A stretch of 64,000 nucleotides of DNA from Occallatibacter sp. (GCA_031296215.1 JARLGE010000114.1:1-64000); one strand, 5' to 3'. Shown: positions 20,150-29,452, numbered from the stretch's first letter. The notes: generated by a model from the sequence alone, not told the origin. Made by a program: numbers and translations.

Positions 20150-20617
20150 ATGCGGATGAACTATCTTCCGTTTGTCTGGACCGAGAAGGCGTCGCTTGCG
20201 GATGAACTGAGAAGGCCTGTACGGAGGGTTTCCATTGGGCAACATTACCCTGCCGCGTGGGGGCCAGATTCCTTAGTGCTCTGGCATTCAGACGGGACCG
20301 GGCTAGAGATTTTCTCCAAAATGAACTACATTGCCGAGCGACTGGAAATTGGCGTTCTTAGATTTGAAACTGTCGCCGCACAATCAGTGGGGGAAATGTC
20401 CGAACTTTTGCCTGCTTCATTCGACTGCGAGATCGAGGCATTTAAGCTAATCCTTGATGAGGAGGGTACCAGAGCCGAGTGCGGAGTGGCCCTGCGAGCG
20501 AGCAACGGAGAGGACCTCGTGATCGTTCCAAGCGGCGGGCCCTGCCATCTCGCAATTCTCGGCGCGTTTGCATCGACGCCCCACGTTTTTGAACCCGAGT
20601 GCGAATTGGAAAGATAG
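20150..20617 (+). CDS. Hypothetical protein inserted between yicC and gmk
   Basis: A 155-residue soluble protein with no signal or membrane segment. It starts MRMNYLPFVWTEKASLADEL; an in-frame ATG at 20156 is also possible, and AAGGGGAG lies before 20150. I recognise no family. Its third-position GC is visibly lower than in yicC and gmk, and yicC and gmk are adjacent in most genomes, so this gene was probably acquired later. The size and isolated, foreign look recall small immunity-type proteins, but no toxin gene is present and this is only a guess. Confidence 0.6.
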   Translation: MRMNYLPFVWTEKASLADELRRPVRRVSIGQHYPAAWGPDSLVLWHSDGTGLEIFSKMNYIAERLEIGVLRFETVAAQSVGEMSELLPASFDCEIEAFKLILDEEGTRAECGVALRASNGEDLVIVPSGGPCHLAILGAFASTPHVFEPECELER

Positions 20618-20675
20618 GCCCGCGTTCAGCTTATATAGCGGGGAAAAGCGCGACATCAGAAAACAAAGGACAATC

Positions 20676-21437
20676 GTGGCAGGAATTCTTTTTATTATTT
20701 CGGCGCCTTCGGGCTCGGGCAAAAGCACGCTGGTGAGCGAGCTTCGCAAACAGGTCAGCGGCGTGGACTTCGCCATCTCCTGGACCACCCGGTCGCCGCG
20801 CGGCTCGGAAGAGAACGGGCGCGAGTACAACTTCACCGCTCGCGCCGAGTTCCAGCGCATGATCGACACCGAGGTCTTCCTGGAGTATGCCGAGGTTTTC
20901 GGCAACTTCTACGGGACGGCGCGCGCGTCCCTGGACGAGGCGCGGGCCGCCGGCCACGATCTGCTGCTGGACATCGACGTGCAGGGCGGAGCCCAGGTGC
21001 GGGCCAAGATGCCGGAGGCGGTGAGCATCTTTGTGCTGCCGCCTAACCCCAAGGTTCTGCGCACCCGGCTGCGCAATCGCAGCCGCGCCGAGGGAGTGGT
21101 GGTGGAGGCCGAACTCTATCGCCGCCTGTCGGAGGCCAGCAAGGAGATTGAGAATTATCGCCAGTACGGTTATATTCTGGTCAACGACATTCTGGACCGG
21201 GCGGTCGCGCAGTTGGAGGCTATTGTGCTGGCCGAACGCTTCTATCGCAATGGCGAGTCCATTGCCTACCGTTCGCGACGGGTGTTGGAGGTGGCCGCGG
21301 CCTGCCTGCAGATGAACGCGCAGGACAGGCTCAAGCCGGTGCTGGAAGCCTTTGGGATCGATGGCTCCGATGGCAGCCAGCGGCAACTCGACTTTGGGGA
21401 TGATCCCAGCCAGGACGACCCCCAGGACGACGACTAG
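20676..21437 (+). CDS. gmk: Guanylate kinase
   Basis: Phosphorylates GMP to GDP. The P-loop ISAPSGSGKSTL is at the N-terminus, followed by the GMP-binding SWTTRSPRGSEENGREYNF, the LDIDVQGGAQVR segment and the lid with RLRNRSRAEG. The start is taken as GTG 20676, with AAAGGA upstream; there is no ATG in a suitable place, and the frame extends to a TTG at 20568 inside the previous gene. At 253 residues it is about 45 longer than most Gmk because of a C-terminal extension ending in an acidic tail (DDPSQDDPQDDD). Confidence 0.95.
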   Translation: MAGILFIISAPSGSGKSTLVSELRKQVSGVDFAISWTTRSPRGSEENGREYNFTARAEFQRMIDTEVFLEYAEVFGNFYGTARASLDEARAAGHDLLLDIDVQGGAQVRAKMPEAVSIFVLPPNPKVLRTRLRNRSRAEGVVVEAELYRRLSEASKEIENYRQYGYILVNDILDRAVAQLEAIVLAERFYRNGESIAYRSRRVLEVAAACLQMNAQDRLKPVLEAFGIDGSDGSQRQLDFGDDPSQDDPQDDD

Positions 21438-21456
21438 AACGAGGACAAGGACAGCC

Positions 21457-21687
21457 ATGACGATTGAGACCAAGTTCGACTCGAACTACCGCAAGGTTCT
21501 GGTGGCCGCACGCCGGGCTCGCCAGTTGCAGAGCGGCTCCCACGCTCTGGTCCCCAGCCGTTCCAACAAGGTCTGCCGCATCGCCCAGGAAGAGATCGAA
21601 GCCGGCAAGATTGCCTACGTCAAGCTGGAAACCGAGGTGCAGAAGCCGCTTGTGGAAGGTCCGGCGATTCCGATTCTGCTGAGCTAA
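21457..21687 (+). CDS. rpoZ: RNA polymerase omega subunit
   Basis: A 76-residue protein following gmk by 19 nt, the usual gmk-rpoZ order. It contains the omega pattern NYRKVLVAARRARQLQSGS and NKVCRIAQEEIEAGKI, with the short C-terminal tail of this phylum. Omega helps assembly and stability of RNA polymerase and in proteobacteria forms part of a ppGpp site. ATG 21457 is set by homology; the longer open frame overlaps gmk. Confidence 0.9.
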   Translation: MTIETKFDSNYRKVLVAARRARQLQSGSHALVPSRSNKVCRIAQEEIEAGKIAYVKLETEVQKPLVEGPAIPILLS

Positions 21688-21731
21688 TCCACAGGCCGCC
21701 CGGCGGGCTCGAAAACAGCTACAATCGAGCC

Positions 21732-23045
21732 ATGAGGGTCACGGTGGGTGTCTCGGGCGGCATTGCCGCCTACAAGGCGGCGGAACTGGTGCGGGCTTTG
21801 CAGCGCCAGGCGCTGGAAGTTCACGTCGTGATGACGGCTGCGGCGACGAAATTCATCCAGCCCCTGACCTTTGCCTCGCTGACCGGCCACAAGGTCATCA
21901 CCAGCTTGTGGGATGAGTGGGATTCGGCCGAAGCCACGCCCGAGCAAAACGGCATTGAGCACATCGGCGAGGCGCTGTGGGCCGAAGCCCTGGTCGTTGC
22001 TCCCGCCACGGCCAACATCCTGGCCAAATTCGCGCACGGCATTGCCGACGATTTTCTGACGACCATGTATCTGGCTACGCGAGCTCCTGTGCTGGTGGCT
22101 CCGGCCATGAACGTGAATATGTGGGAGCACAAGGCCACCCAGGCGAACCTTGAAATTCTGCGCCAGCGCGGCGTGCGCGTCGTTGATCCGGGCGCCGGCT
22201 CGCTGGCCTGCGGCATGGTGGGCGTCGGGCGCATGGCCGAGCCCGAGGCGATTGCCGACGCGGTGCTGCATGCGCTGGGGCGGCGCCACGATTTGGCCGG
22301 CGAGATTGTGCTCATTACCGCGGGCGGGACGCGCGAGGCGCTGGATCCGGTGCGATTCATCGGCAACCGCTCCAGTGGAAAGATGGGCTACGCCCTGGCC
22401 GATGCGGCCGAGAGCCGCGGGGCCAAGGTGATTTTGATCAGCGGCCCATCTGCGCTGCATCCGCCGGCGCACTGCGAGGTGATCCGCGTGACGACTGCGG
22501 AGCAGATGCGGAACGCCGTTCTTTCGCGCATGGAGGAATCCACGCTGATCATTAAGGCCGCCGCCGTGGCCGACTATCGCCCGGTGAATGTGGCCGACCA
22601 TAAGCTGAAGCGCACCGGGCCCATCACGCTCGAACTCGCGCCTACCGAGGACATTTTGGCCGAGGTGGTGCGGCGCCGGCGGCCGGGGCAGCTCATTGTG
22701 GGCTTTGCCGCGGAAACCGAGAACCGCATGGAGAACGGCCGCGCCAAGCTGCTCTCGAAGGGCGCGGACGCGATCGTGGTGAACACCGTGACCGGCGACG
22801 GCATAGGCATTGAGGCCGACACCAACGCGGCTACCTTTCTCACGCTGACCACTTCCATCGAGCTGCCGGAGATGCCCAAGCGCAGTCTCGCCGATCGCAT
22901 CCTCGACGAGATTGTCACCCTGCGCCGTCCGCGCACGCTGGTGGTGGAAATGGACGAGCACGTGGACGAGAAGACGCGCCAGGATGCAGTTCTGAAGCAG
23001 GCCGAAGCGCCCGCCTCAACGCGCCGGCAACTGATTGTGGAGTAG
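21732..23045 (+). CDS. coaBC: Bifunctional phosphopantothenoylcysteine decarboxylase / synthetase
   Basis: Two steps of coenzyme A synthesis in one 437-residue protein. The N-terminal CoaC flavoprotein domain has the SGGIAAYKAAELVRAL start, the active-site His in NGIEHIGEA, PAMNVNMWEH and the lid with ACGMVGVGRMAEP. The C-terminal CoaB domain has ITAGGTREALDPVRFIGNRS, the KAAAVADYRP segment and the lysine-rich KLKR motif, and VGFAAETENRMENGRAKL. It follows rpoZ as part of the yicC-gmk-rpoZ-coaBC-udg run. Confidence 0.97.
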   Translation: MRVTVGVSGGIAAYKAAELVRALQRQALEVHVVMTAAATKFIQPLTFASLTGHKVITSLWDEWDSAEATPEQNGIEHIGEALWAEALVVAPATANILAKFAHGIADDFLTTMYLATRAPVLVAPAMNVNMWEHKATQANLEILRQRGVRVVDPGAGSLACGMVGVGRMAEPEAIADAVLHALGRRHDLAGEIVLITAGGTREALDPVRFIGNRSSGKMGYALADAAESRGAKVILISGPSALHPPAHCEVIRVTTAEQMRNAVLSRMEESTLIIKAAAVADYRPVNVADHKLKRTGPITLELAPTEDILAEVVRRRRPGQLIVGFAAETENRMENGRAKLLSKGADAIVVNTVTGDGIGIEADTNAATFLTLTTSIELPEMPKRSLADRILDEIVTLRRPRTLVVEMDEHVDEKTRQDAVLKQAEAPASTRRQLIVE

Positions 23046-23051
23046 AATCCG

Positions 23052-23873
23052 TTGGCGCCAACGCTCGACCCTGCAACCCGCGAAGCACTCCTCGCCCGCG
23101 TCCGCTTCTACCGCGAACTGGGGCTGACGGAGTTTTATCGCCGCCCGGTCGACCCGGCCCTGTTGGCCCAATGGGAAGCCGCGGCCGATGAGCCGCAACC
23201 GGCATCCGTTCAACACACATCGACCCAGGAGGATTCTCCCATCGCGCCCCGCAAACCGTTTCCCGCGCCACCCACCATCGCAACCGCCGTCCCCGCCGCA
23301 GACCGCGCCGCCGCACTCGCAATCGTCCGCGAAGAGATCGGCGACTGCACCCGCTGCGCACTGCACAAGGGCCGCAACAAGTTGGTCTTTGGCGACGGCA
23401 ACGCGGCCGCGCGCCTGATGTTTGTGGGCGAAGGCCCGGGCGCCGACGAAGATGCGCAGGGCATTCCCTTCGTGGGCAAGGCCGGGCAGTTGCTCAACAA
23501 CATGATCGCCGCCATGGGCCTGAAGCGCGAGGAAGTCTACATCGCCAACGTGGTCAAGTGCCGTCCACCGGGCAACCGCACGCCGGAGCCGGAGGAGGGC
23601 AATACGTGCTCGCCATTTTTGTTCCGCCAGATCGACGTGGTGCGACCGCAGGTGCTGGTGGCGCTGGGAGCAACGGCCGCCACCTATCTGCTGGGCGCGC
23701 GCCAGCCGCTGGCCGGGTTGCGCGGGCGGGTGCATGCGTTCCGCGGAATGCAGCTCATCGTCACCTATCACCCGGCGTATCTCTTGCGCGATCCGCGGCA
23801 GAAGAAAGAAGCGTGGGCGGATTTGCAGATCGCCATGCGCGAGCTGGGGCTGAAGCCGCCTGCCAAGGGCTGA
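23052..23873 (+). CDS. Family 4-type uracil-DNA glycosylase (Fe-S)
   Basis: Removes uracil from DNA. The 273-residue protein has a variable N-terminal arm (about 95 residues) then the UDG-4 core: GDCTRCALHKGRNKLVFGDG with the first two cluster Cys, the catalytic-pocket GEGPGADEDAQGIPFVGKAG, NVVKCRPPGNRTPEPEEG with the third Cys, and the C-terminal HPAYLLRDP motif. A fourth Cys (NTC) follows. The start is TTG 23052, 6 nt after coaBC; no ATG exists before the core domain. It closes the housekeeping operon. Confidence 0.9.
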   Translation: MAPTLDPATREALLARVRFYRELGLTEFYRRPVDPALLAQWEAAADEPQPASVQHTSTQEDSPIAPRKPFPAPPTIATAVPAADRAAALAIVREEIGDCTRCALHKGRNKLVFGDGNAAARLMFVGEGPGADEDAQGIPFVGKAGQLLNNMIAAMGLKREEVYIANVVKCRPPGNRTPEPEEGNTCSPFLFRQIDVVRPQVLVALGATAATYLLGARQPLAGLRGRVHAFRGMQLIVTYHPAYLLRDPRQKKEAWADLQIAMRELGLKPPAKG

Positions 23874-24153
23874 GTCGATCCTTCGCGAGCTGGTGTTCTA
23901 CCTTTTTCACTCGCCCATTTTGATGGCCTGATTGCCGTGTACTTCGCAGGCTGGATGCGTTAGCCTGACATTCAACCCGGATCATTCCCGAGGGGTTCAT
24001 GCGTCTTCATCTTTCTCTATGTCCGCATTGAAAACAAAAAACTCGCCGTTCAAACTGCGGAAGTTGGACTAGAAACCTGGGACCCGCCCAATCGGCAGAG
24101 CAAAAGGTCCTCGCAATGTATGGGGCACTTTCGCTCGACGATGCGCTGACTCT

Positions 24154-26730
24154 CTAATTGAGCGTCAAGTCGGCAGTGAGCGGCGTGTTTTCGCTGGAGT
24201 CGCCGACGCGGAGCACGAACTTGCCGGGGTCGATGGTCCACTTTTTCGCGCCCTCGTCCCAGTAACTGAACGCGCGGGCGTCGAGGGTGAGGGAGACGCG
24301 CTTGGTTTCGCCGGGGGCGAGGCGGACTTTGGCGAAGCCCTTGAGTTCGCGCTCGGGACGAGTGGCCTTGGCTGACGGATCGGAGACGTAGAGCTGGGCG
24401 ACCTCGGCCCCGGCGACGCTGCCCGTATTGGTCACGTCGAAGCTGACTTTCACAAGTGAGCCTGCGGCCGCTGTGGCAGGCGCCTGAAGCTTCGAGAAGC
24501 TGAAGGTGGTGTAGCTCAATCCGAATCCAAACGGATAGAGCGGGGGCTTGCCCGTGGTGGTCCAATAGCGATAGCCGACCATCAGCTTGTCGTCGTACTT
24601 TACGTGAGGAATGACGTAGTCGACCTTCTTACCGTCCGTTTCGGTTACGTGCAGCGCGGTGTCGGCGCCCTGGATGGGGTAGTAAAGGTTGTAGGATGGG
24701 TTTTCTTCCCAACTGCGGTCGAAGCTGACGGGGAGTTTGCCCTCGGGGTTGTGATTGCCGAAGAGCACCTGGGCAATGGCCGTGCCGCCTTCCTGGCCGG
24801 GATACCAAACGTGGAGCAACGCCGGCACCTTGTCGAGCCAGGCGCGGGTGTCCATGCCGCCGCCGCCGGTGAGGGTGACGATGGTATGCGGGTTGGCGTG
24901 GGCGGCGGCTTCGATCAGCGCGTCCTGGCCCCAGGGCAGCGCGAAGGTGCGGTCCCCGCCTTCGCTCTCTGTGTTTGTGTTGAAACCGGCGGCGACCAGC
25001 ACCACATCCGCGGCGGCGGCGAATTGCCGGGCCTCCTCCGAGACCAGGTCGGGCTGATAGGCGATTCCAAAGCCGAAGCGGACGCCGACGAAGCCGGGGA
25101 GATAGTCGGCGACCACGTTGATGGTCTGCCCTGCATTCAGATCGATCGTCCAGAACTGGGGCGCCTGGCCTTCGGCGTGCGGCGGTGAAACGAACGACTT
25201 GCTGTCGATCTTGACGGTGAAGTCGTCGCTCCCAGAGGCGGCGGCCAGGACCAGATATTTGCCGGCCTTGTCCGCTTTGTACGAAGCGGTGTAGCGGATG
25301 CTGCGCGGGGTCTTGTCCTCGGGTCCCCACCACTCGTTTTTGTAGTCGGCAATGGTGTTCGCGGTGGTCGAGTCCGGCGCGCCGGTAAAGTTCTTGCTGG
25401 GGTAGGTGGCCACCTTGACAGCGCCGTCCCAATGGGTACGCCAGAAGACTTCGTTCATCTCCGGCAGGCCGCGGGCGTAAAGGACGCGCACGTTGGGGCC
25501 GACCAGGTTGGCGATGCCGGTGACGGTGGAGACGGGCTCAAAGGCTTGTGCTTCGGACGACCCTCCCCCGCCGGGAACCGCAGGCCAGGCGTTGGGACCC
25601 AGGATGGCAATGGTCTTGATTTTGGCCGCGTCGAGCGGGAGCAGGGAACCCGCGTTCTTCAGCAGCGTGATGCTTTCCAACGCGCCCTCAAGGGCCACCG
25701 CACGATCGGCGACGGAGTAGGTGGAGCTCGCCGGATCGAACTGCGGCCGATCGAGGAAGCCGTAGCGGAGTTCGGTGCGGAACAGGCGCAGCAGCTTCTC
25801 GTCGATCATTGACTCTTTGATGGAGCCGGCTTGAATGGCTGCCAGCAGCGCCTTGGGGTTCATGAAGCGGGGACCGGGCATTTCCAGATCCAGTCCGTTG
25901 TTGGCCGCGCCCACCGTGTCGTAGGTCGCGTCCCAGTCCGACATCAGGATGCCCTGGAAGCCCCACTCGCCCTTGAGCACCTTCAGGTTGAGAAACTCGT
26001 TCTGCGTGGCGTGGACGCCGTTGATCAGGTTGTAGGAGTTCATCACCGCGTCGACGTGGCCCTGGGTGACGGCGGCCTCGAAGGCGGGCAGGTAGATTTC
26101 GCGCATGGTGCGCTCGTCGATGTCGGACGAGACGTTGTGGCGGTTGTACTCCTGGTCGTTGAGGGCATAGTGCTTGACGGTGGCGATGACGCCTTGGGAC
26201 TGCACGCCCTGGATGAAGGGGACGACGATGGTCGAGTTCAAAAAAGGATCTTCTGACAGGTACTCGAAGTTGCGGCCGGCCACGGGCGAGCGGGCGATGT
26301 TGACGCCGGGGCCGAGCAGGAAGTTGACGCTGCGGGCGCGAGCGTCCTTGCCCAGCGACTCGCCCAGCTTGCGGGCGAAATCGGTGTCCCAGGTGGCGGC
26401 CAGGGCCACCCCGCCGGCGTAGGCGGTGGTGGGTCCCCAGGTGCGCACGCCCACCGAGGCGTCGGACATTTTGAAGCGGGGCAGGCCGATGGCGGGCTGG
26501 GCGTTGGTAAACATGCCGTCGACGCCGCCCACCAACTCCACCTTCTGCTCCAGGGTGAGCTTCTGAATCCAAGCATGGGCCTGGGCCTCGATGGCCGGCG
26601 AGTCAGGAGCCGGCGCCTGGGCGCGCGCCGTCAACGACAAGGCCAGGGCAAAGACCAGAAGGGCGGGCAGGAAGAGAGCGAGACGGGAGTGATCAATCGA
26701 TTGCGTAGTGGGTTTTTGCGCGTTTTTCAT
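24154..26730 (-). CDS. Secreted glycoside hydrolase family 3 beta-glucosidase with PA14 insert
   Basis: An 858-residue exported glycosidase (signal peptide about 1-38, ending LTARAQA). The GH3 N-terminal domain covers about 50-330 and includes ATVKHYALNDQEYNR and the nucleophile Asp in GILMSDWDATYDT. The GH3 C-terminal domain is split by a PA14-like insert around residues 420-560 (VFWRTHWDGAV through ADYLPGFVGVRFGFG), as in enzymes where PA14 shapes substrate choice. A fibronectin-III-like domain ends the protein (SFDVTNTGSVAGAEVAQLYV). Probable substrate is a beta-linked plant oligosaccharide; stands alone on the minus strand. Confidence 0.93.
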   Translation of the reverse strand: MKNAQKPTTQSIDHSRLALFLPALLVFALALSLTARAQAPAPDSPAIEAQAHAWIQKLTLEQKVELVGGVDGMFTNAQPAIGLPRFKMSDASVGVRTWGPTTAYAGGVALAATWDTDFARKLGESLGKDARARSVNFLLGPGVNIARSPVAGRNFEYLSEDPFLNSTIVVPFIQGVQSQGVIATVKHYALNDQEYNRHNVSSDIDERTMREIYLPAFEAAVTQGHVDAVMNSYNLINGVHATQNEFLNLKVLKGEWGFQGILMSDWDATYDTVGAANNGLDLEMPGPRFMNPKALLAAIQAGSIKESMIDEKLLRLFRTELRYGFLDRPQFDPASSTYSVADRAVALEGALESITLLKNAGSLLPLDAAKIKTIAILGPNAWPAVPGGGGSSEAQAFEPVSTVTGIANLVGPNVRVLYARGLPEMNEVFWRTHWDGAVKVATYPSKNFTGAPDSTTANTIADYKNEWWGPEDKTPRSIRYTASYKADKAGKYLVLAAASGSDDFTVKIDSKSFVSPPHAEGQAPQFWTIDLNAGQTINVVADYLPGFVGVRFGFGIAYQPDLVSEEARQFAAAADVVLVAAGFNTNTESEGGDRTFALPWGQDALIEAAAHANPHTIVTLTGGGGMDTRAWLDKVPALLHVWYPGQEGGTAIAQVLFGNHNPEGKLPVSFDRSWEENPSYNLYYPIQGADTALHVTETDGKKVDYVIPHVKYDDKLMVGYRYWTTTGKPPLYPFGFGLSYTTFSFSKLQAPATAAAGSLVKVSFDVTNTGSVAGAEVAQLYVSDPSAKATRPERELKGFAKVRLAPGETKRVSLTLDARAFSYWDEGAKKWTIDPGKFVLRVGDSSENTPLTADLTLN

Positions 26731-26840
26731 GGCGCCGCAAGGCTATCCCATTTGGCCCTTCGATGTACACACCTTCTCTGTGCTCGAATCGCTTTGGGGG
26801 CGCAACAGTTTGAGGGCGCAGAAGTTCCCCAAAGCAGCAT

Positions 26841-26854
26841 GTGATCCGAATCAC
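26841..26854. promoter_or_regulatory. CRP-type palindrome upstream of the Usp gene
   Basis: GTGATCCGAATCAC is a perfect inverted repeat matching GTGA-N6-TCAC, preceded by T as in the CRP consensus. It is 107 bp before the Usp start at 26961. A CRP/FNR-family gene with a CRP-type recognition helix lies 1.9 kb downstream. Confidence 0.55.
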
Positions 26855-26960
26855 TGCGTGGGGTGCATGGTGTCACTTACTGCTGTCTTACCGGGAGCGC
26901 AGACTCAGATTTCGACAGGGTGACGTGTAGGAGGCGTCGTCAGGACGCCGGGAGGCAATT

Positions 26961-27860
26961 GTGAGTTTTGCGAGCAGAATGAAGACCATTGTGGTTGCCA
27001 CGGATCTGGATGGCCAATCGGAGGCAGCTCTGGAGTATGCCCGCAAGCTGGCGGGGGCTTATGGGGCTCGAATTGTGCTCGCCCACGGGATTGACCCCAA
27101 GGGCTATGCGGCTGTGGATGCGGTACCGGGGCGGGTGTTGAGCGGCCTGAGCGAAGAGGCGCGTGAAGCGCTGGACAAGCTGGCCGGTGATCTGCTGCGG
27201 GAGGGCATTCCCAGCCATTCGGAGATCCGCCAGGGCGCTGTGGCGCAGATGCTGGTGGATGTGGCGCGGCAGTACGAGGCCGGGTTGATCGTGATAGGGA
27301 CCGAAGGGATGCAGGGCGCGGGGCCGGTGATCGTTGGCGCGATTGCCGAGCACCTGGTGCGGCTGGCGCCGTGCCCGGTGCTGGCGGTGGCGGCGGACTG
27401 GAATGCGGGCCCGTTCAGGCCCACACCGGGGGGGCCGGTTCTACTGGCCATGGAGCGCAATGAAGCTACCCAGGCGGCGGTCTCGACGGCGGTTTCTCTG
27501 GCTGAAGTTTTTCATCGCACGCTGGTCGTGGTGCACGCACGCAGCTCGGCTGAGGCTGCGGCGTTCCTCAACCCCGGCGCCACGACTCTGGAGGAGTTCG
27601 GGGTGCGGTCGAGCGGGCGTTTTCCGGTGCGTTGCATCGTCAAAGACGGCAGTCCCGCCGACGCCATTGTGGAAGCGATCGCGCAACACCACCCCAGCAT
27701 CCTGGTGGCGGGCGTGAAGCGCGTGAGCGGCACGCCCGGACCCCACGGGACGGCGTTTGCGCTACTGGCCCGTTCCCGCTGTCCGGTATTGTGCGTTCCA
27801 CCGGAAACGGCGCCGGCGGTGAGCCGGCAAGAGGCGCGTGTCCATGCGGAGGTTGGCTAG
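26961..27860 (+). CDS. Tandem universal stress protein
   Basis: A 299-residue cytoplasmic protein with two UspA domains (about 8-145 and 158-285). The first keeps the nucleotide-binding pattern in LIVIGTEGMQGAGPVIVGAI; the second reads SILVAGVKRVSGTPGPHGTA, which is more degenerate, so only one site may bind ATP. GTG 26961 has a GGAGG six nt upstream; ATG 26979 lacks one. Such tandem Usp proteins are often induced at low oxygen or energy stress. The upstream CRP-type palindrome and the linked regulator genes fit that role. Confidence 0.9.
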   Translation: MSFASRMKTIVVATDLDGQSEAALEYARKLAGAYGARIVLAHGIDPKGYAAVDAVPGRVLSGLSEEAREALDKLAGDLLREGIPSHSEIRQGAVAQMLVDVARQYEAGLIVIGTEGMQGAGPVIVGAIAEHLVRLAPCPVLAVAADWNAGPFRPTPGGPVLLAMERNEATQAAVSTAVSLAEVFHRTLVVVHARSSAEAAAFLNPGATTLEEFGVRSSGRFPVRCIVKDGSPADAIVEAIAQHHPSILVAGVKRVSGTPGPHGTAFALLARSRCPVLCVPPETAPAVSRQEARVHAEVG

Positions 27861-28114
27861 CAATTGGGCCTGGCAGTCATCGCCGGGTGCAAAAAGGGGG
27901 GCTGATGAGGGTGTGGAAGCTCAACTGACCGCGCCTCATCTCAAGGATTCGTTTCTCTCAAACCGATGTTTTCGAGGGGTTACAGGATATGGAACCCGGC
28001 GCGTGGCAAATCCGCAAGACCCGGAACGGCTCTGACAGGCCGGCCGGGAGGGTCAGTGCAGGCGTCACTCGCCGCGAGACGGCGATTTGGGCGCAACCCA
28101 AGGAAGAGGAAAGC

Positions 28115-28630
28115 ATGCATGCTGAGGCAAGGGCTTTGCGCACCACCGCGGTTCAGGCACATCCGCTGAGCGAATTGCTCGAGTGCCCGGCGGCGACGGG
28201 GAAGGTGCTGAATGCCGCGGCGGTGTGCCTGGATGTGGAAGCCGGGCAGGTGGTCTTTCGCCAGGAGGAAATCTGCCAAGGCCTGTATGTGGTTGTTTCT
28301 GGGCATTTTCTGCGTCGGACGGAACGACTTGACACGCGCCTGACGCTGGGCATGGCGCGTCCAGGGGACCTGGTGGAACTGGCGGCTGGGCTGGGGGATG
28401 GTCATCACACGTACACGCTGAGCGCGCAGACGCCGGGGTCGCTTCTAATGCTCCCCATTGAAGCACTGAACCAGGCGTTCGCGTCCCATCCCCCGCTGCG
28501 GATGCGGCTGCTGGAGGAGCTTGCCCGCGAGGTCTCGCGAGCCTACGACGCGAGCTGCCAGAACCGCACACCCAAGACGCGCCAGCGCAGGCCCGCAGGC
28601 CCGGCGTTGTCTCCGCGAGGCTTCGCATAG
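28115..28630 (+). CDS. Cyclic-nucleotide-binding domain protein without a DNA-binding domain
   Basis: A 171-residue protein consisting of a CRP-like cNMP-binding beta-roll (about residues 22-145: GQVVFRQEEICQGLYVVVSG through LMLPIEALNQAFASHPPLRM) and the following dimerisation helix (LLEELAREVSRAYDAS). The chain ends in a short basic tail where a helix-turn-helix would begin. AGGAAGAGGA precedes ATG 28115. It stands directly before the full-length CRP/FNR gene and may have arisen as a truncated copy that dimerises with or competes with it. The phosphate-binding cassette residues are not clearly kept, so the ligand is uncertain. Confidence 0.75.
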   Translation: MHAEARALRTTAVQAHPLSELLECPAATGKVLNAAAVCLDVEAGQVVFRQEEICQGLYVVVSGHFLRRTERLDTRLTLGMARPGDLVELAAGLGDGHHTYTLSAQTPGSLLMLPIEALNQAFASHPPLRMRLLEELAREVSRAYDASCQNRTPKTRQRRPAGPALSPRGFA

Positions 28631-28685
28631 ACACACTTCCGAGCCGGGGCCTCTCCCCTTGGGCGGAAGTTGGAAGAAAAACCGT

Positions 28686-28715
28686 TTCTTGTGCTTGACT
28701 AAAGTGCGCTATACT
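28686..28715 (+). promoter_or_regulatory. Possible promoter of the CRP/FNR gene
   Basis: A good -10 hexamer TATACT (28710-28715) lies 24 nt before ATG 28739, with a weak -35 TTCTTG at 28686-28691 and an 18-bp spacer. The weak -35 would suit an activated promoter. Confidence 0.35.
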
Positions 28716-28738
28716 CCAATTTGACTTGCGGGAAAACT

Positions 28739-29452
28739 ATGGCATCGTTTCACCCTCATCACCCCCCGGAAGATTGCATTAACTGTGAGCACCGCCATCT
28801 GCGCATGTTCTGCAATCTCACGCCCGAAGCGCTCCACGATTACGACGGAATTGGGATCATGATGAGCCATGCACGCGGCGCCAAGCTGTTTTCAGAGGGC
28901 GACGCGGCACGCAATGTCTTTGTCATCTGTTATGGCCAGGTGAAGATCTCCGCCACCTCGCGCGACGGCAAGACCATGATTCTGAAGATTGCCGGTCCCG
29001 GCGATGTGATGGGTTTGAGCGCGGTTCTGGCCAATGTTCCGCACGAAGTGACCGCCGAGGCGATCGAGCCGTGTCAGGTGAAAACGGTGCGCAAGCAGGA
29101 GTTTGTCGATTTCCTGGGCCGCCACGGCATCGCCAGCATGCATGCCGCGCAATCGCTTTCCGGCGAGTACCTGACGGTGTTTCACGACGCCAAGCGCTTG
29201 GCGCTCTCCGGCTCGGCCGCGGGCCGTCTGGCACGTCTGCTGCTGGACTGGGGACGGGCTTCGGCCAACGGCAAGCCTGAGATCCGGTTCACCATGGCGC
29301 TCACGCACGAGGAGATCGCCAACATGGCGGGAACTTCGCGGGAAACCGTAACGCGGCTGCTGAATCAGTTTCGCCGCGACCAGTGGATCACGATCAAGGG
29401 CTCCAGCATGACCATCACCAAGCCCGATCAGCTAGAGCGGTTGACCGCCTAG
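28739..29452 (+). CDS. CRP/FNR family regulator with N-terminal cysteine motif
   Basis: A 237-residue regulator: N-terminal Cys-x2-Cys-x8-Cys (C13, C16, C25), a cNMP-like beta-roll (about 40-125) that also carries C112 near the position of FNR Cys122, a dimer helix, and a C-terminal HTH (LTHEEIANMAGTSRETVTRL). The Cys layout suggests an FNR-like Fe-S cluster or redox sensor, although the third spacing differs from FNR (x8 against x5). The recognition helix is R201-E202-T-V-T-R206, the CRP pattern for GTGA half-sites, not the FNR pattern for TTGAT. ATG 28739 is preferred to TTG 28721. It lies among Usp, cNMP and CheX-like genes. Confidence 0.9.
   Translation: MASFHPHHPPEDCINCEHRHLRMFCNLTPEALHDYDGIGIMMSHARGAKLFSEGDAARNVFVICYGQVKISATSRDGKTMILKIAGPGDVMGLSAVLANVPHEVTAEAIEPCQVKTVRKQEFVDFLGRHGIASMHAAQSLSGEYLTVFHDAKRLALSGSAAGRLARLLLDWGRASANGKPEIRFTMALTHEEIANMAGTSRETVTRLLNQFRRDQWITIKGSSMTITKPDQLERLTA

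Noticed and set aside
28739-29452. Classical FNR
   Set aside because: The recognition helix is R-E-T-V-T-R (CRP type) and the third Cys spacing differs, so the name FNR would be misleading.
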